This document shows, piece after piece, positions 35,950-50,400 of a stretch of 64,000 bases of DNA (positions are counted from its first letter, which is position 1; every line of letters starts with the position of its first letter). The stretch is from assembly GCA_028583605.1 (NCBI GenBank), contig CM053329.1, positions 16,748,448 through 16,812,447 on the forward strand, given 5' to 3'. The position numbers and the translations under genes are program-made. The notes below the pieces were generated by a model that ran no database searches, was not told where the DNA came from, and saw nothing but the letters and a program-made list of their open reading frames with translations. The stretch comes from Dastarcus helophoroides. Lineage: Eukaryota > Arthropoda > Insecta > Coleoptera > Bothrideridae.

Positions 35950-36600
35950 GCTTTAGTAATAGCTAGGTTATTGAAACGCTTTAGAGCAACTTTTGTTGTG
36001 TTTTTTAAACTTTCTTGGTTACAGGGGACAAGATTTGTATTTCAATTTTTGAAGACAACCAAGGACCAGTCCGTTTCACCAAAATTTTTTATTCTTGTCA
36101 AACTCCGAGTATTTAAAAGATTCAGTTGGAGTAACAACTAGTTGCACAAAAAAAGCTAAAGTTATTAGTGCTTTTATCATTTTGACCAAAATTTCTGTTG
36201 TTATTTGTCTGCTCTTTAGGTTATTTTTTTTACATTTTGCACATATTTCGTTTTAGTTCTTTTACCTTATTGACTATTTATTAATTTGGTTCCAATAAGA
36301 CTGAATTGGGCAAATTGACCAGTTCTCTTGCTTTTGTTGGGCATTTTTTGATGGAACGGACTAATCCTTGGTTATCTTCAAAAATTAAAATACACATATT
36401 ATCTCTTGAAACCAAGAAAGATTTAAAACACAACAAAAGTTGCTCTAACGCGTTTCGATTAATAATGCATACTAAAAAAAGTCCAGCAATTTTCAATACT
36501 TCGGTATGTACTTCATACAATCATAAAGTCAAGTTATTATCTTCAAAGAGATACTAGTATCTGGTTGGTTCCAAGGGACAAGATTTGTATTTCAATTCCA
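35950..36600. repeat. Foldback repeat family F, locus 1
   Basis: An arm at about 35950-36085 (AGCAACTTTTGTTGTG, then TTTCTTGGTTACAGGGGAC, then CCAAGGACCAGTCCG) is the inverse of 36345-36470 (CGGACTAATCCTTGG, then GAAACCAAGAAAG, then CAACAAAAGTTGCTCTAACG). A further partial arm lies near 36555-36600 (GGGACAAGATTTGTATTTC). The same modules recur at 54462-54880 and 58860-59075. No protein is seen, so it is probably a MITE-like or foldback DNA element. Confidence 0.65.
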
Positions 36601-37500
36601 TTTTTATTTCTCTAATTTTTACGTCGACTGTGTAACATTAATCTCCAGAAAATTCAGTGTCAGACTTTAATTAAACAAGTCTTGGGTCGTCAATATGGAT
36701 AGTAACCCTTTTTAAATACTTTATAACTCCGGTGCTTCAGCGGCCGCAAATGTTAAAGTTGAAATGGTGATTTTGATGTATCCTAGCTAATACATATCGA
36801 TTATGTGACATAAACGAACTGCTTGAAATAATTAATGGTGTCATTTGGATATAATTTGCTAAAATTCGTCTGCAAGTGATGTACCCAAGATAATAAAATA
36901 TATAACCATGTCAGTGTATATTTATGAAGGTAACTATGATGGGGAAATTAAAACCGTATCGATACATATTTCAAAAGCTGTCCTTCAAGCGTCGTATAAT
37001 GATCAGAATATGTAATTTAGTCCCGATAATTGCTTTTAAACATCCCCCCATTTTACTTTAATATACTTCGCTCACAATACATCTATTGAATTAGTTTTCT
37101 ATAAAATATAGATGCTTTCGATGCGAGTTCCGAAATAAGGAATAGAGGTCAGGGTTCAATCAAATCAATATTGGATACTTTTAACCGATGATCCGCGATT
37201 AGAAGTCAAGGACTTTTTATGTGAATTATTTTTTCCTTCCGAGCTCATAAAACGATGCTTCCTATTAACTTAATATCGGCACTCGAAATTTCGAGCATCA
37301 ATTTTGGGGGGACCATCTGAGATCTCAGATAATAATTGTTTTTTTGAGATAAGTAAACTGGGCTCGGAACGTCAAAATAAAATTTTTGAAACAAACGAGT
37401 AGTGTCTGTCTAGTTTTAGGGGGTAATCTTAGAAACAAGGCAAGAAATTTGTGAGCAAGAACAAGACAAGAAGTTCTTTTACCAAGAGCAAGATTTCTTG
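36601..37500. other. Unique non-coding sequence
   Basis: I see no repeat or coding feature here, only short fortuitous frames. Confidence 0.4.
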
Positions 37501-40249
37501 TCAAAAAAATTAGCAAGAAGCAAGATTTTTTACTTTTTTTAATATTTCCTTAAAATTAGCTCTAGCACAGTGTTATACATATCCACAGAAACTTTACAAG
37601 TAATAGATTCTGGCGATCCCATTTGTAAAAAAAATGAATTCCAGAAAGTAATCAAAATCAAAAAAAAAAGTTCAATATTTAGTTTTTTTGAAAGTGACAC
37701 TATTTAAGGACCTGAAATTCAAGAAAATATTTAATTTATCTTTAAATTTAGATTTTCTTTTTCAGAAATTATAAGCGTTTCCTTAATTTTTAATTTTACT
37801 CCTAAATCTCAAATTTTATTTCGATATTTGAATTTTTTTCTTAATGAAATGAAAAAGAATTTGTTCTTGAAATAAACACTTTAACCACAAAATGTTAATT
37901 TTGTCTCGATTTTTTTTGAACATTTTGACCTTAGTCGCAACATTTTTTCCACTAAACTCGGCTCAACTTCGATGTATTAACGAAATTTGGAATTTTAATC
38001 TTTTCATCTTTAATTTTTAATCGAAGTTGAACTATAGATTTCGGAAAACCATTTTTCTAAAGGGATTTCGAAAGCAAAGTCGAAAGTTTAAATTTAAAGT
38101 CAAAAGCAATCATTCTGCTAAAACTACCTAGTCTTTGTTTGCGTTTAGGTTAGAGCTAGGAAGCCACGGTCCAATACTACTTTACTATTAATATTACTAT
38201 TGTATACAAGTATACTAAAATATAAAAACCAGATGTGGAGGTAAGGTGATAAAATTACTCGAAAGATATTCCTCTTCTAAAATTTATCTTTGAACAGTCT
38301 TCTTTAACCTGCACTCGTGTATGAAAAATGCCTATGGAAAGTGCTCTATTTAAAGACATAGTTGAAGTCAGCTGGAGAAAAATCTTTTTTTTTCAAATTT
38401 CGATTAAATTCATAATTTTAACTTTTATCTCAAATTTAAACTTTGCACCTGAACATTTAGAATTTGGATATTCTTTCTAAATTCTGGAAGAATTAGATGT
38501 TTTTTTTTAAGTTCAAGTTTCCTCTTGGCGTCCAACTCTTTTTCTAACTGGCAAGAACTTCAATTTCTACGTTTTTTATTTTGGGCAATTTTGATAATTA
38601 TTAACTGCTATCTGAATTTGTAATGTTAAAATGCATTTGATTCTTCCAAATTTCAAAAATAAGTTTTTGCTGTTAAGTTATTTATCGTTTTTTTGTAAGT
38701 TTTACCTTATACCTCAAAATTTAAACCTTATTTTTGGAAATTTTTAATTTGAATTAGATTTTTTGCTAAATGCGAAGTATGTTAATACTTTTACTTTTTT
38801 TTCTCAAAATTAAAAGTTTAAAATCTTGGTATTTACTTCAAATCCACAAATATTTTTTTTTAATTTCGATTCTTTCTAGAAACCTGAAAATTTTGCCAAA
38901 ATTTTTGCGAAAAAGGTCAGACTTCGAAATTCTGAACTTAACCTTGAGTTTTTTGAATTTGGAATTTTAATTGGAAATGTCTAGAAAAGTCTACATTTAG
39001 AGTGGACAAATTCGTTCTAGAAAAAGTTTAATTACGACCGCGTTTACACTTAAAAATAACCTAAATTCGTTATTAAACATTTGTGAAAATATTAACTTTT
39101 TTAAAAATTTTGAATTTCCGAACAAAATTAGGATATGTTAAAATGTGACCTGTTCCAACTCGAAATTATTAGTTTTTTAAATTCGAAATTTTAAAAATAA
39201 GTTGACATATTCATTTACTCTCTAAATCCGAAAAAAAACATTTTAATAAAACAATCGAATTGGAAAAACTTTTTTTTAAAAAAAGGCAGAATATTCAAAA
39301 AATTGAAAAAAATTTCAACAAAAAGTCAAAATTCTGACGATCAAAATTGTACATAGAGTTAAAAATTTAATTCCAAATTTTGATATTATGGGGACTGCCG
39401 ACAGAAGTGAAAAATTATAACTAGAAATTAACAGTGATTTTTTTTTTAATTTTCATCGAAGGTAAAATTCTTCCAAAACAAATCAAAATTTCGTGCGCAG
39501 ATTGAGATTTTGAAAAAAGTTGAAATGTTCGAAAAAAAGGTCGAACTATTCAATGGAAATTAAAATAAAACTTAAAATTTAAAAAAATCTAACTCTCATC
39601 AAATTAAAAATAAAATATTTTGTTGAACTCACAATTTTCATAAAAATAAAAATTTTTCAAGAAAATAATGTCTTCCAAATTATGAAAAAATCGAAATTTT
39701 ATGTATAAACAGTTGACATTTTGGTGATTTTGGTAGTTTTAAAAGAAACCAAAATAAAAAAATCCAAAATTTAAAAAAAAAAGTTTTGAACAAAAGCCAA
39801 CACTCCAAACAAAAATAAAGTAAGAAGTTGTTCAAAAGAGTCGAAATTTAAAAAAGCTGCATCTTAATAAAAAAAAGTCGAATTGGAAACTTTTTTTTAT
39901 TTTTTAAAAAAGCCAAAACCTTTTTTCGTATTTTTCAGTATTTTTCAGAAAAGCAGTATCAAGAAAAGGTCAATATTTCTGACAAAAGTTGAAATTGTAC
40001 ATAAATAGTCAAAATTTCGTGAGAGTCGAGATTTTAACAAAAGTTGAAATTTTCGAACAAAAAGTCGGAATGTCTCAGACAAAGAGATTTTGAAGGTTGA
40101 CATTAAAAAAGCAAACTCGAAATTTAAGAAAACCCAAAATTTGGCAGACAAACTGAGAAAAAATCTATTGTTTTTGAAAAGCCAATATTTACAAAAAAAA
40201 ATTTTAGATTGTTTTACAAAATTTTGTTGAACATTCTTCATTTATTTCG
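37501..40249. repeat. Diverged AT-rich TTTCGA/AAATTT filler
   Basis: The composition and word content match the interiors of the hAT-like elements, but no CAGTGGCGG terminus is found at either edge. No gene. Confidence 0.5.
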
Positions 40250-43200
40250 AAAAAATAAAGAGTTTGTTATGTCTTTTTTGAACATGCTGCCTTTTTCAAA
40301 ATTTTCTAATTTATTTAAAATCCTTACCTTTTTTCGACCCTAAAATTTCGACTTTTTTTCGAAAATTTCGACTGTTATTCAAAATTTTAAATTTTTTTAA
40401 AACTTGTTGTTTTCAAATTTTTAGGCTTTTTAAGATTTTCACCTTTTTCCAAACTTCCGTTTTTTTTTGGGGAAAATTTCGATTTTTTGGGAAAATTTCG
40501 ATTTTTTTTTGAAATGTCGATTTTTTTGATTTTTCGACGATTTCGCAAAATTTTGGATTTTCCAAAGATTTGGTAAAATTCTGGATTTTTCAAAGATTTG
40601 GCAATTTTAGGTCCAATTTGGACTATTTTTCAAAATGTCGCTCTTTTTATTTTAATTTTGCATTTTTCAACATTTTCCAATTTCTTCAAAATTCTTGTTT
40701 TTTCGACCCTAAAATTTCGAATTTTTTTTTGAAAATTTCATTATTCAAAATTTTAAATTTTTTTGAAAATTCCTGTTTACAAATTTTTAGACTTTTTAAA
40801 ACGTTGACCTTTTTTTAAACTTTCAATTTTTTTTGGGAAAATTTCCAAATTTTAATGAAATTTGTATCATTTTTGAAATTTTAATGTTTTTTTAAATTTC
40901 GATTTTTTTGATATTTTCGACAATTTTGCAAAATTCTGGATTTTTTAAAGATTTGGCAATTTTTGGTCATATTTGGACAATTTTTTTAAAATTGGCTCTA
41001 TTTTAATTTTGCCTTTTTTAAAATTTTTCAATTTCTTCGAAATTTCTATTTTTTTGTCCCTAAATTTTCGACTTTTTTTTAAAAATGTTGACCATTAAAG
41101 GACTTTTAAAGGAATTCAACAATTTTGGATCATTTTGACTTTCCAAAATTTCGGTCAATTATGGGAACTTGACCTCTTCTGAAAAATTTCGAATGTTTTT
41201 TTAGAATTTCGATTGTTTTGAAATTTCGATGTTATTTTTGAAGAACTTTATTTTTGAAAATTTTAACTTTGCTTTAAAAAATCAATGATTTTGACTTTTC
41301 TTCTCCAAAATTTAGTTTTCTTCTAATATTTCGACTTTTTTTCGAAAATTTCGAGTGTTATTCAAAATTTTAAATTATTTTGAAAATTGTTGTTTTCAAA
41401 TTTTTAGGCTTTTTAAAATTTTGACCTTTTTTAAAACTTCTGTTTTTTTTTTGGGGAAAATTTCGATTTGTTTTGGGAAAATTTCGTTTTTTTTTTAAAT
41501 GTCGATTTTTTAAATTTTCGACGATTTTGCAAAATTTTGGATTTTCCAAAGATTTGACAAAATTCTGGATTTTCCAAAGATTTGGCAAAATTCTGGATTT
41601 TCCAAAGATTTGGCAATTTCAAGTCCAATTTGGACTATTTTTCAAAATGTCGCTCTTTTTATTATAATTTTGCATTTTTCAAAATTTTCCAATTTCTTCA
41701 AAATTCTTATGTTTTTTCGACCCTAAATTTTCGAATTTTTTTTTTTGAAAATTTCATTGATTCAAAATTTTAATTTTTTTGAAAATTCCTGTTTACAAAT
41801 TTTTAGACTTTTTAAAATGTTGACCTTTTTTTAAACTTTCGATTTTTTTTGGGAAAATTTCCAAATTTTAATGAAACTTGGGTTATTTTTGAAATTTCAA
41901 TTTTTTTTTAAATTTCGATTTTTTTGAATTTTCGACAATTTTGCAAAATTCTGGATTTTTTAAAGATTTGGCAATTTTTGGTCAAATTTGGACAATTTTT
42001 TTAAAATGTGGCTCTTTTATTTTAATTTTGCCTTTTTTAAAATTTTCCAATTGTTTCAAAATTCCTATTTTTTTGTCCCTAAATTTTCGACTTTTTTTTG
42101 AAAACTTTGACTATTAAAAGACATTTAAAGAAATTCAACAATTTTGGATCATTTTGACTTTCCAAAATTTCGGTCAATTATGGAAACTTGGCCATTTTTG
42201 AAAAATTTCGAATGTTTTTTCAGAATTTCGATTGTTTTGAAATTTCGATATTATTTTTGAGGAACTTTTTTTTTGAAAATTCCGACTTTGCTTTAAAAAA
42301 TCAATGATTTTGACTTTTCTTCTCCAAAATTTAGTTTTTTTCTAATATTTCGACTTTTTTTCGAAAATTTCGACTGTTATTTAAAATTTTAAATTTTTTT
42401 GAAAATTGTTGTTTTCAAATTTTTAGGCTTTTTAAAATTTTGACCTTTTTTAAAAGTTCCGATTTTTTTGAGGGAAAATTTCGATTTTTTGGGAAAATTT
42501 CGTTTTTTCTTGAAATGTCAATTTTTTTAAATTTTCGATAATTTCGCAAAATTTTGGATTTTCCAAAGATTTGGCAAAATTCTGGATTTTTCAAAGATTT
42601 GGCAATTTCAGTTCCAATTTAGTCTAGTTTTCAAAATGTCGCTCTTTTTATTTTAATTTTGCATTTTCCAAGATTTTCCAATTTCTTCAAAATTCTTATG
42701 TTTTTTCGACCCTAAAATTTCGAAATTTTTTTTGAAAATTTCATTGATTCAAAATTTTAATTTTTTTTGAAAATTCTTGTTTACAAATTCTTAGACTTTT
42801 TAAAATGTTGACCTTTTTTTAAACTTTCGATTTTTTTTGGAAAAATTTCCAAATTTTAATGAAATTTGGATCATTTTTGGAATTTTAATTTTTTTTTAAA
42901 TTTCGATTTTTTTGATATTTTCGACAATTTTGCAAAATTCTGGATTTTTTAAAGATTTGGCAATTTTTGGTCAAATTTGGACAATTTTTTTAAAATGTGG
43001 CTCTTTTATTTTAATTTTGCCTTTTTTAAAATTTTTCAATTTCTTCAAAATTTCAATTTTTTTGTCCTTAAATTTTCGATTTTTTTTTAAAACTTTGACT
43101 ATTAAAGGACTTTTAAAGAAATTCAACAATTTTGGATCATTTTGACTTTCCAAAATTTCGTTCAATTATCGGAACTTCACCTCTTTTGAACAATTTCGAA

Positions 43201-45130
43201 TGTTTTTTTAGAATTTCGATTGTTTGGAAATTTCGATATTATTTTTGAAGAACTTTATTTTTGAAAATTTTAACTTTGCTTTAAAAAATCAATGATATTA
43301 ACTTTTCTTCTCCAAAATTTAGTTTTTTCTTAATATTTTGCCTTTTTCACGTAATTTGCAATTTTTTTTTAAGGATTTTGTCTTTTTTTTTAATTTTTCT
43401 TTTCTTTTATTTTAAAAATTTGTTAGGTACAGTAAAAATCTCAACCGTTTCTAATATTCCGATTTTTTTTTGATAAATTTCTTTTATTGAGAATAACAAC
43501 TTTTTTTTAAATACTTTTCTTCTCCAAAATTTAGTTTTTTTCTAATATTTCGACTTTATTTCGAAAATTTCGACTGTTATTCAAAATTTTAAATTTTTTT
43601 GAAAATTGTTGTTTTTAAATTTTTAGACTTTTTAAAATTTTGACCGTTTTTCAAACTTCCGATTTTTTTTTGGGGAAAATTACGATTTTTTGGGAAAATT
43701 TCGTTTATATTTGAAATGTCGATTTTTTTGAATTTTCGAAAATTTCGCAAAATTTTGGATTTTCCAAAGATTTGGTAAAATTCTGTATTTTCCAAAGATT
43801 TGGCAATTTTAGGTCCAATTTGGACTATTTTTCAAAATGTCGCTCTTTTTATTATAATTTTGCATTTTTCAAAATTTTCCAATTTCTTCAAAATTCTTGT
43901 TTTTTCGACCCTAAAATTTCGAATTTTTTTTTGAAAATTTCATTATTCAAAATTTTAATTTTTTTTGAAAATTCTTGTTTACAAATTTTTAGACTTTTTA
44001 AAATGTTGATCTTTTTTAAAATTTCGATTTTTTTTTGGGAAAATTTCCAAATTTTAATGAAACTTGGATTATTTTTGAAATTTCAATTTTTTTTAAATTT
44101 TGATTTTTTTGAATTTTCGACGATTTCGCAAAATTTTGGATTTTCCGAAGATTTGGTAAAATTCTAAATTTTCCAAAGATTTGGCAATTTCAGGTCCAAT
44201 TTGGACTATTTTTCAAAATGTCGCTCTTTTTATTATAATTTTGCATTTTTCAAAATTTTCCAATTTCTTCAAAATTCTTATGTTTTTTCGACCCTAAATT
44301 TTCGAATTTTTTTTTTGAAAATTTCATTGATTCAAAATTTTAATTTTTTTGAAAATTCCTGTTTACAAATTTTTAGACTTTTTAAAATGTTGACCTTTTT
44401 TTAAACTTTCAATTTTTTTTGGGAAAATTTCCAAATTTTAATGAAATTTGGATCATTTTTGAAATTTTATTTTTTTTTAAATTTCGATTTTTTTGAATTT
44501 TCGACAATTTTGCAAAATTCTGAATTTTTTAAATATTTGGCAATTTTTGGTAAAATTTGGACAATTTTTTTAAAATGTGGTTCTTTTTATTTTAATTTTG
44601 CCTTTTTTAAAATTTTCCAATTTGTTCAAAATTCCTATTTTTTTGTCCCTAAATTTTCGACTTTTTTTTGAAAATTTTATCTATTAAAGGACTTTTAAAG
44701 GAATTCAACAATTTTGGATCATTTTGACTTTCCAAAATTTCGGTCAATTATGGAAACTTGACCTTTTTTGAAAAATTTCGAATGTTTTATTAGAATTTCG
44801 ATTGTTTTGAAATTTCGATATTATTTTTGAAGAACTTTTTTTTTGAAAATTCCTACTTTGCTTTAAAAAATCAATGATTTTAACTTTTCTTCTCCAAAAT
44901 TTAGTTTTTTCCAAATATTTTGCCCTTTTCACGTAATTTGCAATTTTTTTAAAGATTTTGACTTTTTTTTGAATGTTTCGATTTTCTTATTTTGAAAATT
45001 TGATACAGTATAAATCTCAACCATTTCTAATACTCCGATTCTTATTTGTTGAAAATTTCTTTTATTGAGAATAACAACTTTTTTCTAAATATCGACGCTT
45101 CGTGAAAATTACGACTTTTTCTTTAAAAAC
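40250..45130. repeat. Higher-order AT-rich tandem repeat (about 1.0-1.2 kb)
   Basis: GTTGTTTTCAAATTTTTAGGC-type landmarks occur near 40404, 41386, 42401 and 43601. A related subunit landmark (CCTGTTTACAAATTTTTAGAC type) occurs near 40768, 41779, 42769, 43969 and 44349. The large unit therefore contains several related subunits of roughly 330-380 bp. Phrases such as GGATTTTCCAAAGATTTGGC are repeated two or three times in succession. The frames translated here, rich in F, K and N, are artefacts. Confidence 0.8.
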
Positions 45131-45540
45131 TTCTATTTTTTTCCAGTCGTTTCAACTATTTTTGGAAACTTTAATTTTTTTGGAAGAACCCGGTTCTTTT
45201 ACTTTTTGAAAAAAAAAGCTGTGAAGTCAAAATTTCCTAAAAAAAATCTCTAATTTCCAAAAGATAAAATCTATTAACACAACCTAATAACACTCAACAA
45301 TTTGTTTTGAAACAAAATTCAAAAAATAAACTTTGATATTTCCTGAAACTTTTAGTGTTTTCTCAAAATGGCCAGGGGACTTTTTATAAATTAAATGTCT
45401 AGAAAGAAAGTCTGAATTTTGAACCAGTGCTAATGTAAAAATTTTAAAAAATAATCTGAAGTGAAAAATTAAGTAAAACTAACTAATTTACAGTCAAAAA
45501 TTCAAAATTTGTAAAAAAGGTAGAAATTAAATAACAACTC
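45131..45540. other. AT-rich transition
   Basis: Degenerate continuation of the repeat, with no feature. Confidence 0.4.
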
Positions 45541-47411
45541 GAATTTGAACAGAACATCGTTCTACAATCTGCATGAACTCTTTACAGCTATGCATTAATA
45601 ATTAAATTATCTCACAACGATCTATATATCTGGTTCTTCATGAAAACCAAAGACAAATTACAACATTTATTTAACGGTTACTTAACAAACTTAACAATTA
45701 TATTTTGGGAAAATTTTTCGTTTAATTATATAAACACTTATTTAGAAGAAATTTAAACGAAATCGTTAGAGCTAGTAAAATATTAAAAAAGAAATTATTT
45801 TGCCCAAAATAAAGTTGATTGTAAGCGATGCTATAGTCTATGAAACCTTTAACTTAAACGTCCAGTTAAATTGAACTATTATGTTATTAGAGAGAGTTAA
45901 CTCCAACCACTTAAAATAATCTATATATAGTGACAAAATTGGGTGTATATAACCATCATTATGTCTACTAATCTGTTAATTCTCTCGAGGAATTAGACGG
46001 AAACCTTAATTGTACAAAGATTTCCTTTCGACGCTGATCAAGACGCAAAATTAATAACTCAATTTTCAAATCTTCATAACAGCAATAGTCTTAATTAAAA
46101 ATATGATTACCGAATTAATTCAGTAATTTCGCCCAGTAAATATTCAAGATGAATCCCTTTGGCACATCCAAGGCGTGGAAAAAGTGCAATGTAAATTGAT
46201 AATGAAGCTTTGTAAAGAGATTCTGTTTGTCGAGTAAAATTAATTTTAAAATCGACTCTTCCTGACATAAAAATCCCGCAAAAATAAAAGAGGTCTTGAT
46301 ATCGTTTAAGACCCATGAATTCTAATGCAAAAATTACCATACCTCAAGGTTATAAGCGTAGTTGTCACTGCAAGCCCCGTGCGCAAATTTCCTAGACAAT
46401 TCCAACTAACTTACCCAAGTTAAATAGTAAACTAATCAAGAAAATTCGCCAACTGTGAAAAATATTTTTCCTCCAGTTGCATAATTACTACTCTCGGAAG
46501 CAAAGTGCCACATTTAAATTGTGCCCGAATTCAAAATATTGATTTTGGCGATATTAGTATTCATTGCATTCATTAAAGTTGTTCAGTGCCTGGCTTTCCA
46601 GCGGCTTCCTTGCTCAACGGCTGAACCGAAATTCACGGCCTCCATAAAGAATATTACCGAGCTTTATGGTTAGTTTAACCGTCTTATTAAAATTAAACCA
46701 ATAAAGTTGTAAAAGCCTTCATCACATTTCGTTCGGTGCCGCAAAGGCGATAAAGTTTGCTTCTAAAAGGGGATTTGTTGAATTCCGGATTTATTTTGTG
46801 CTGAATGTATTTCTGACGTTTGGGCACATTCCCGAGTGAAGGTAATTCACCCAGTTGGTTAGATATAGTCGGTTTCGCTATTAAATCAAACATATTCAGC
46901 AAACAAGCAAAATGTACATATGCTCTATGCAGGCAAGTAACGAGGGAATGTTACGCTAAATTTAGTATGTATTTCGCCCAAAATTAGAAATAGCATTGAT
47001 GATATTTGACCATTATTAATAAGTTATTATTATTAATAAATTATTAATTATTATTAATATTATTAATAAGTTATTAATTAACGTTATTGGTAACAACAAG
47101 AATATTTTCAAAGATAAACTCAGATCGCCAAAGATTGAAAGTTTAACTTTTGGTTTTGGAAAAAACCAAAAATAAATTAGTTTTATTTCTGAGTCTTAAC
47201 TTAGTCAAGAAGTCTTAAATTTTGCACAAGAATTTCTTAACTAATGTAAGCTAGCACTGAGAAAATTAATGAAAATGTTGCACTTTGTGGCTCCTATCTG
47301 TTGGGATATAACAAAGCTCCTAACTGGTGATCGTTCTGGGAAATTCTAAGAAATAAAAATTCTCACAAAGTTGATCATAGGGGATCCCGGTATTGATACT
47401 ATTTTTGGATG
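45541..47411. other. Unique, less AT-rich non-coding sequence
   Basis: This is ordinary intergenic or intronic-looking sequence. Short frames at 46107-46340 and 46693-46902 (minus) match no family I know. A local (TTATTAATA)n-like stretch lies at about 47010-47085. Confidence 0.4.
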
Positions 47412-47419
47412 GTCCACAG

Positions 47420-50400
47420 CAGTGGCGGCTGGCGTATAGGCACTGTGGAACTGCAGCACCCCCAAGTTCGCTTACGAGTTTTTTTCTCAAAATTTTCTGA
47501 ACACTTTTCATTACACAATTGTTTGTAGAAATTTCAAATTTTCTTTGATTTCTTTTTATATAAATTTAAGGTTTCTTTCACGAAGCTACGACATTTAAAA
47601 ATCTATTTTATTTTTAATTTTAATCAAAATCACATTTTCAAAAACAAATTTTTTTTAAAAGTTTTGAGAAAAAAATTAATATTTCGAGCAAAAATCAAAA
47701 TGTTAAGAAAAAAACTCAAATTTCTTTGAAAATGTCAACATTTTGAGAAAATGAATACAAGTTCAAGGAAAATTCTAAATTCAACTCATCTCGCATTTTA
47801 CTAATTCTATAAAAAATAAGTTAATACCGGTACCTTCGAATTTTTACCTCAAATCTCATTTTGTATGAAAATTTTGAGTTTTTTTTCAAATATTTTGAAT
47901 TTTTTAAGAAATTTTGATTTTTTCTGCAAAGTTTCCATTTTTCCCAAATCTTTTATAAAAAGAAATTTTCTAGAAATTTCCATTTCTCCTGAAAGTGTCG
48001 TTCTTAAAATTTCTTCTAGAAATTCCAACTTCTCCAGATTTTTCTTTGTTCCTCTAATTTGCTTTAAAAATGCTAAGTTTTTTCTCGACCCTTTGACAAT
48101 TTAAAGTTCATTTTATTTTGTAGTTTTGACAAAAAATATTTGGAAAAAACCCTGAAAGCTCTATAAAAATTTCAACATTTTGGGACATCAAAAAATTTCG
48201 ACTTTTTTTCTTTTAGGTGGAAGATTTAATTGGAAATGTTTAAAAAAATTTATAAATAAAATGTATAAAAAATTCAATCTTTTTAAAAAAGGTCAAGTTT
48301 TCAGAAAGAGTAGAAATATTGAAAAAAGTCGAAGTTTTGAAATGGAGTGGAAATTTCGACTTTTTTGTACAGATATTTCAATTTTTTTTTAAAGTTCGAT
48401 TTTTTCTCTAAGAAATTTTGCTTTTTTTCCCTATGCAATTTATGTTTTTCTTTAAACATTTTATACAAAGAATTTTTTTGAAATTTAGACTTTTTCTGGA
48501 GATTTTGTCTTTAACATATTATATCTTGTAAAAATTTGCATTTCTCTCTAATTTGTTTTGGAAATTTAAAAGTTTTCTAACGAAATCTTAATATTTTTAA
48601 AGTTCCTTTTATTTTGTAATTTAAATTCAAGTTTTTTTTGGAAATTTGTTTCAAAACTTTGCTCAATTTTAAAAATAGAAATTTTAGTTATTATTTTTTT
48701 TATTCGAGTGTAATTTCGAAATGTTTCTCAAAAAATGTAAATTTAAAATAAAGTAGGGTGGAAATTTCGACTTTTTTGTACAGATATTTCAAGTTTTTTT
48801 CAAAGTTCGATTTTTTTTCTAAGAAATTTTGCTTTTTTCCCCTATCCAATTTATGTTTTTTTTAAACATTTTATACTAAAATTTTTTTGAAATTTAGACT
48901 TGTACTGGAGATTTTGTCTTTAAAACATTTTTTCTTGTAGAACTTTCATTTCTCTCTAATTTGTTTTGGAAATTTAGAAGTTTTTTAACGAAATCTTAAT
49001 ATTTTTAAAGTTCATTTTATTTTGTAATTTAAATGCAGATTTTTTTTTGGAAATTGGTTTCAAAACTTTGCTAAATTTTAAAAATAGAAATTTTAGTTAT
49101 TATTTTTTTTATTCGAGTGTTATTTCGAAATGTTTCTCAAAAAAAGTAAATTTAAAATAAAGTAGGGTGGAAATTTTGACTTTTTTGTACAGATATTTTA
49201 ATTTTTTTTTCAAAGTTCGATTTTTTCTCTAAGAAATGTTGCTTTTTTCTCCTATCCAATTAATGTTTTTTTTAAACATTTTATACTAAAAAATTTTTTG
49301 AAATTTAGACTTTTCCTGGAGATTTTGTCTTTAAAACATTTTTTCTTGTAAAACTTTCATTTCTCTCTAATTTGTTTTGGAAATTTAGAAGTTTTTTAAC
49401 GAAATCTTAATATTTTTAAAGTTTATTTTATTTTGTAATTTAAATGCAAGTTTTTTTTTTTTGGAAATTTGTTTCAAAACTTTGCTCAATTTTAAAAATA
49501 GAAATTTTAGTTATTATTTTTTTTTATTCGAGTGTTATTTCGACATGTTTCTCAAAAAATGTAAATTTAAAAGAAAAAACATTACCACTTTTAAAAAATA
49601 AAGCTAAAATTATAAAAAAAGACGAACTTTTTACCAAATAATTTCAATTTTTAAAGTGGTCGACATTTTCAATAATTTTGGTAAAGCGAATAAAAGACGA
49701 AGTTTTGACAAAATATCGACATTTAAAATAAATTACAGAGTTTTTAATTAAATTTTCAAAGAAGCTAAAATTGCTGAATATTGGAGAAATCTCAGAGTTA
49801 TCGAAAAATTCGTAATTATGAAAAAAGTTGAAATTTTGAAAAGGTAAAGTTTTGAAAAAAGTCGAAATTTCTAATAGTTCAAGTTTAAATAGCATCTTTT
49901 CTTTAAGGTCGAAAATCTAATTGGAAATGTTTAAAAAAATGTATGAATAAAATTTTTAAAAAAGTTCAAACTTTTAAAAAAAACGTCAAGTTTTCAAAAA
50001 GAGTAGACATTTAAAAAAAAAGTCAAGGTTTTAAAATGGAGTGGAAATTTCGACTTTTTTGTACAGAGTTATCAAAAAATTCGTAATATATCAAAAAAGT
50101 TGAAATTTTGAAACGGTAAAATTTTGAAAAAAGGCGAAATTTTTAATAGTTCAAGTTTAAATAGCATCTTTTCTTTAAGGTCAAAGATTTAATTGGAAAT
50201 GTTTGAAAAAATGTATAAATAAATTTTCAAAAAAGTTCAAACTTTAAAAAAAAGTCAAGTTTTCAAAAAGAGTCGAAAAAAAGTTTTGAAATAAAGTCGA
50301 AATTTTACGAAATATTAGTCAAAAATTTCAATAAAAGTTTTTGAGAAATGTTTGACCTAAAAAAAATTACAAGTTTCATATAAAAGTATGCAAAACATGT

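Noticed and set aside
40387..44932. Many frames rich in F, K and N on both strands
   Set aside because: They come from AT-rich higher-order repeats and have no coding signal.
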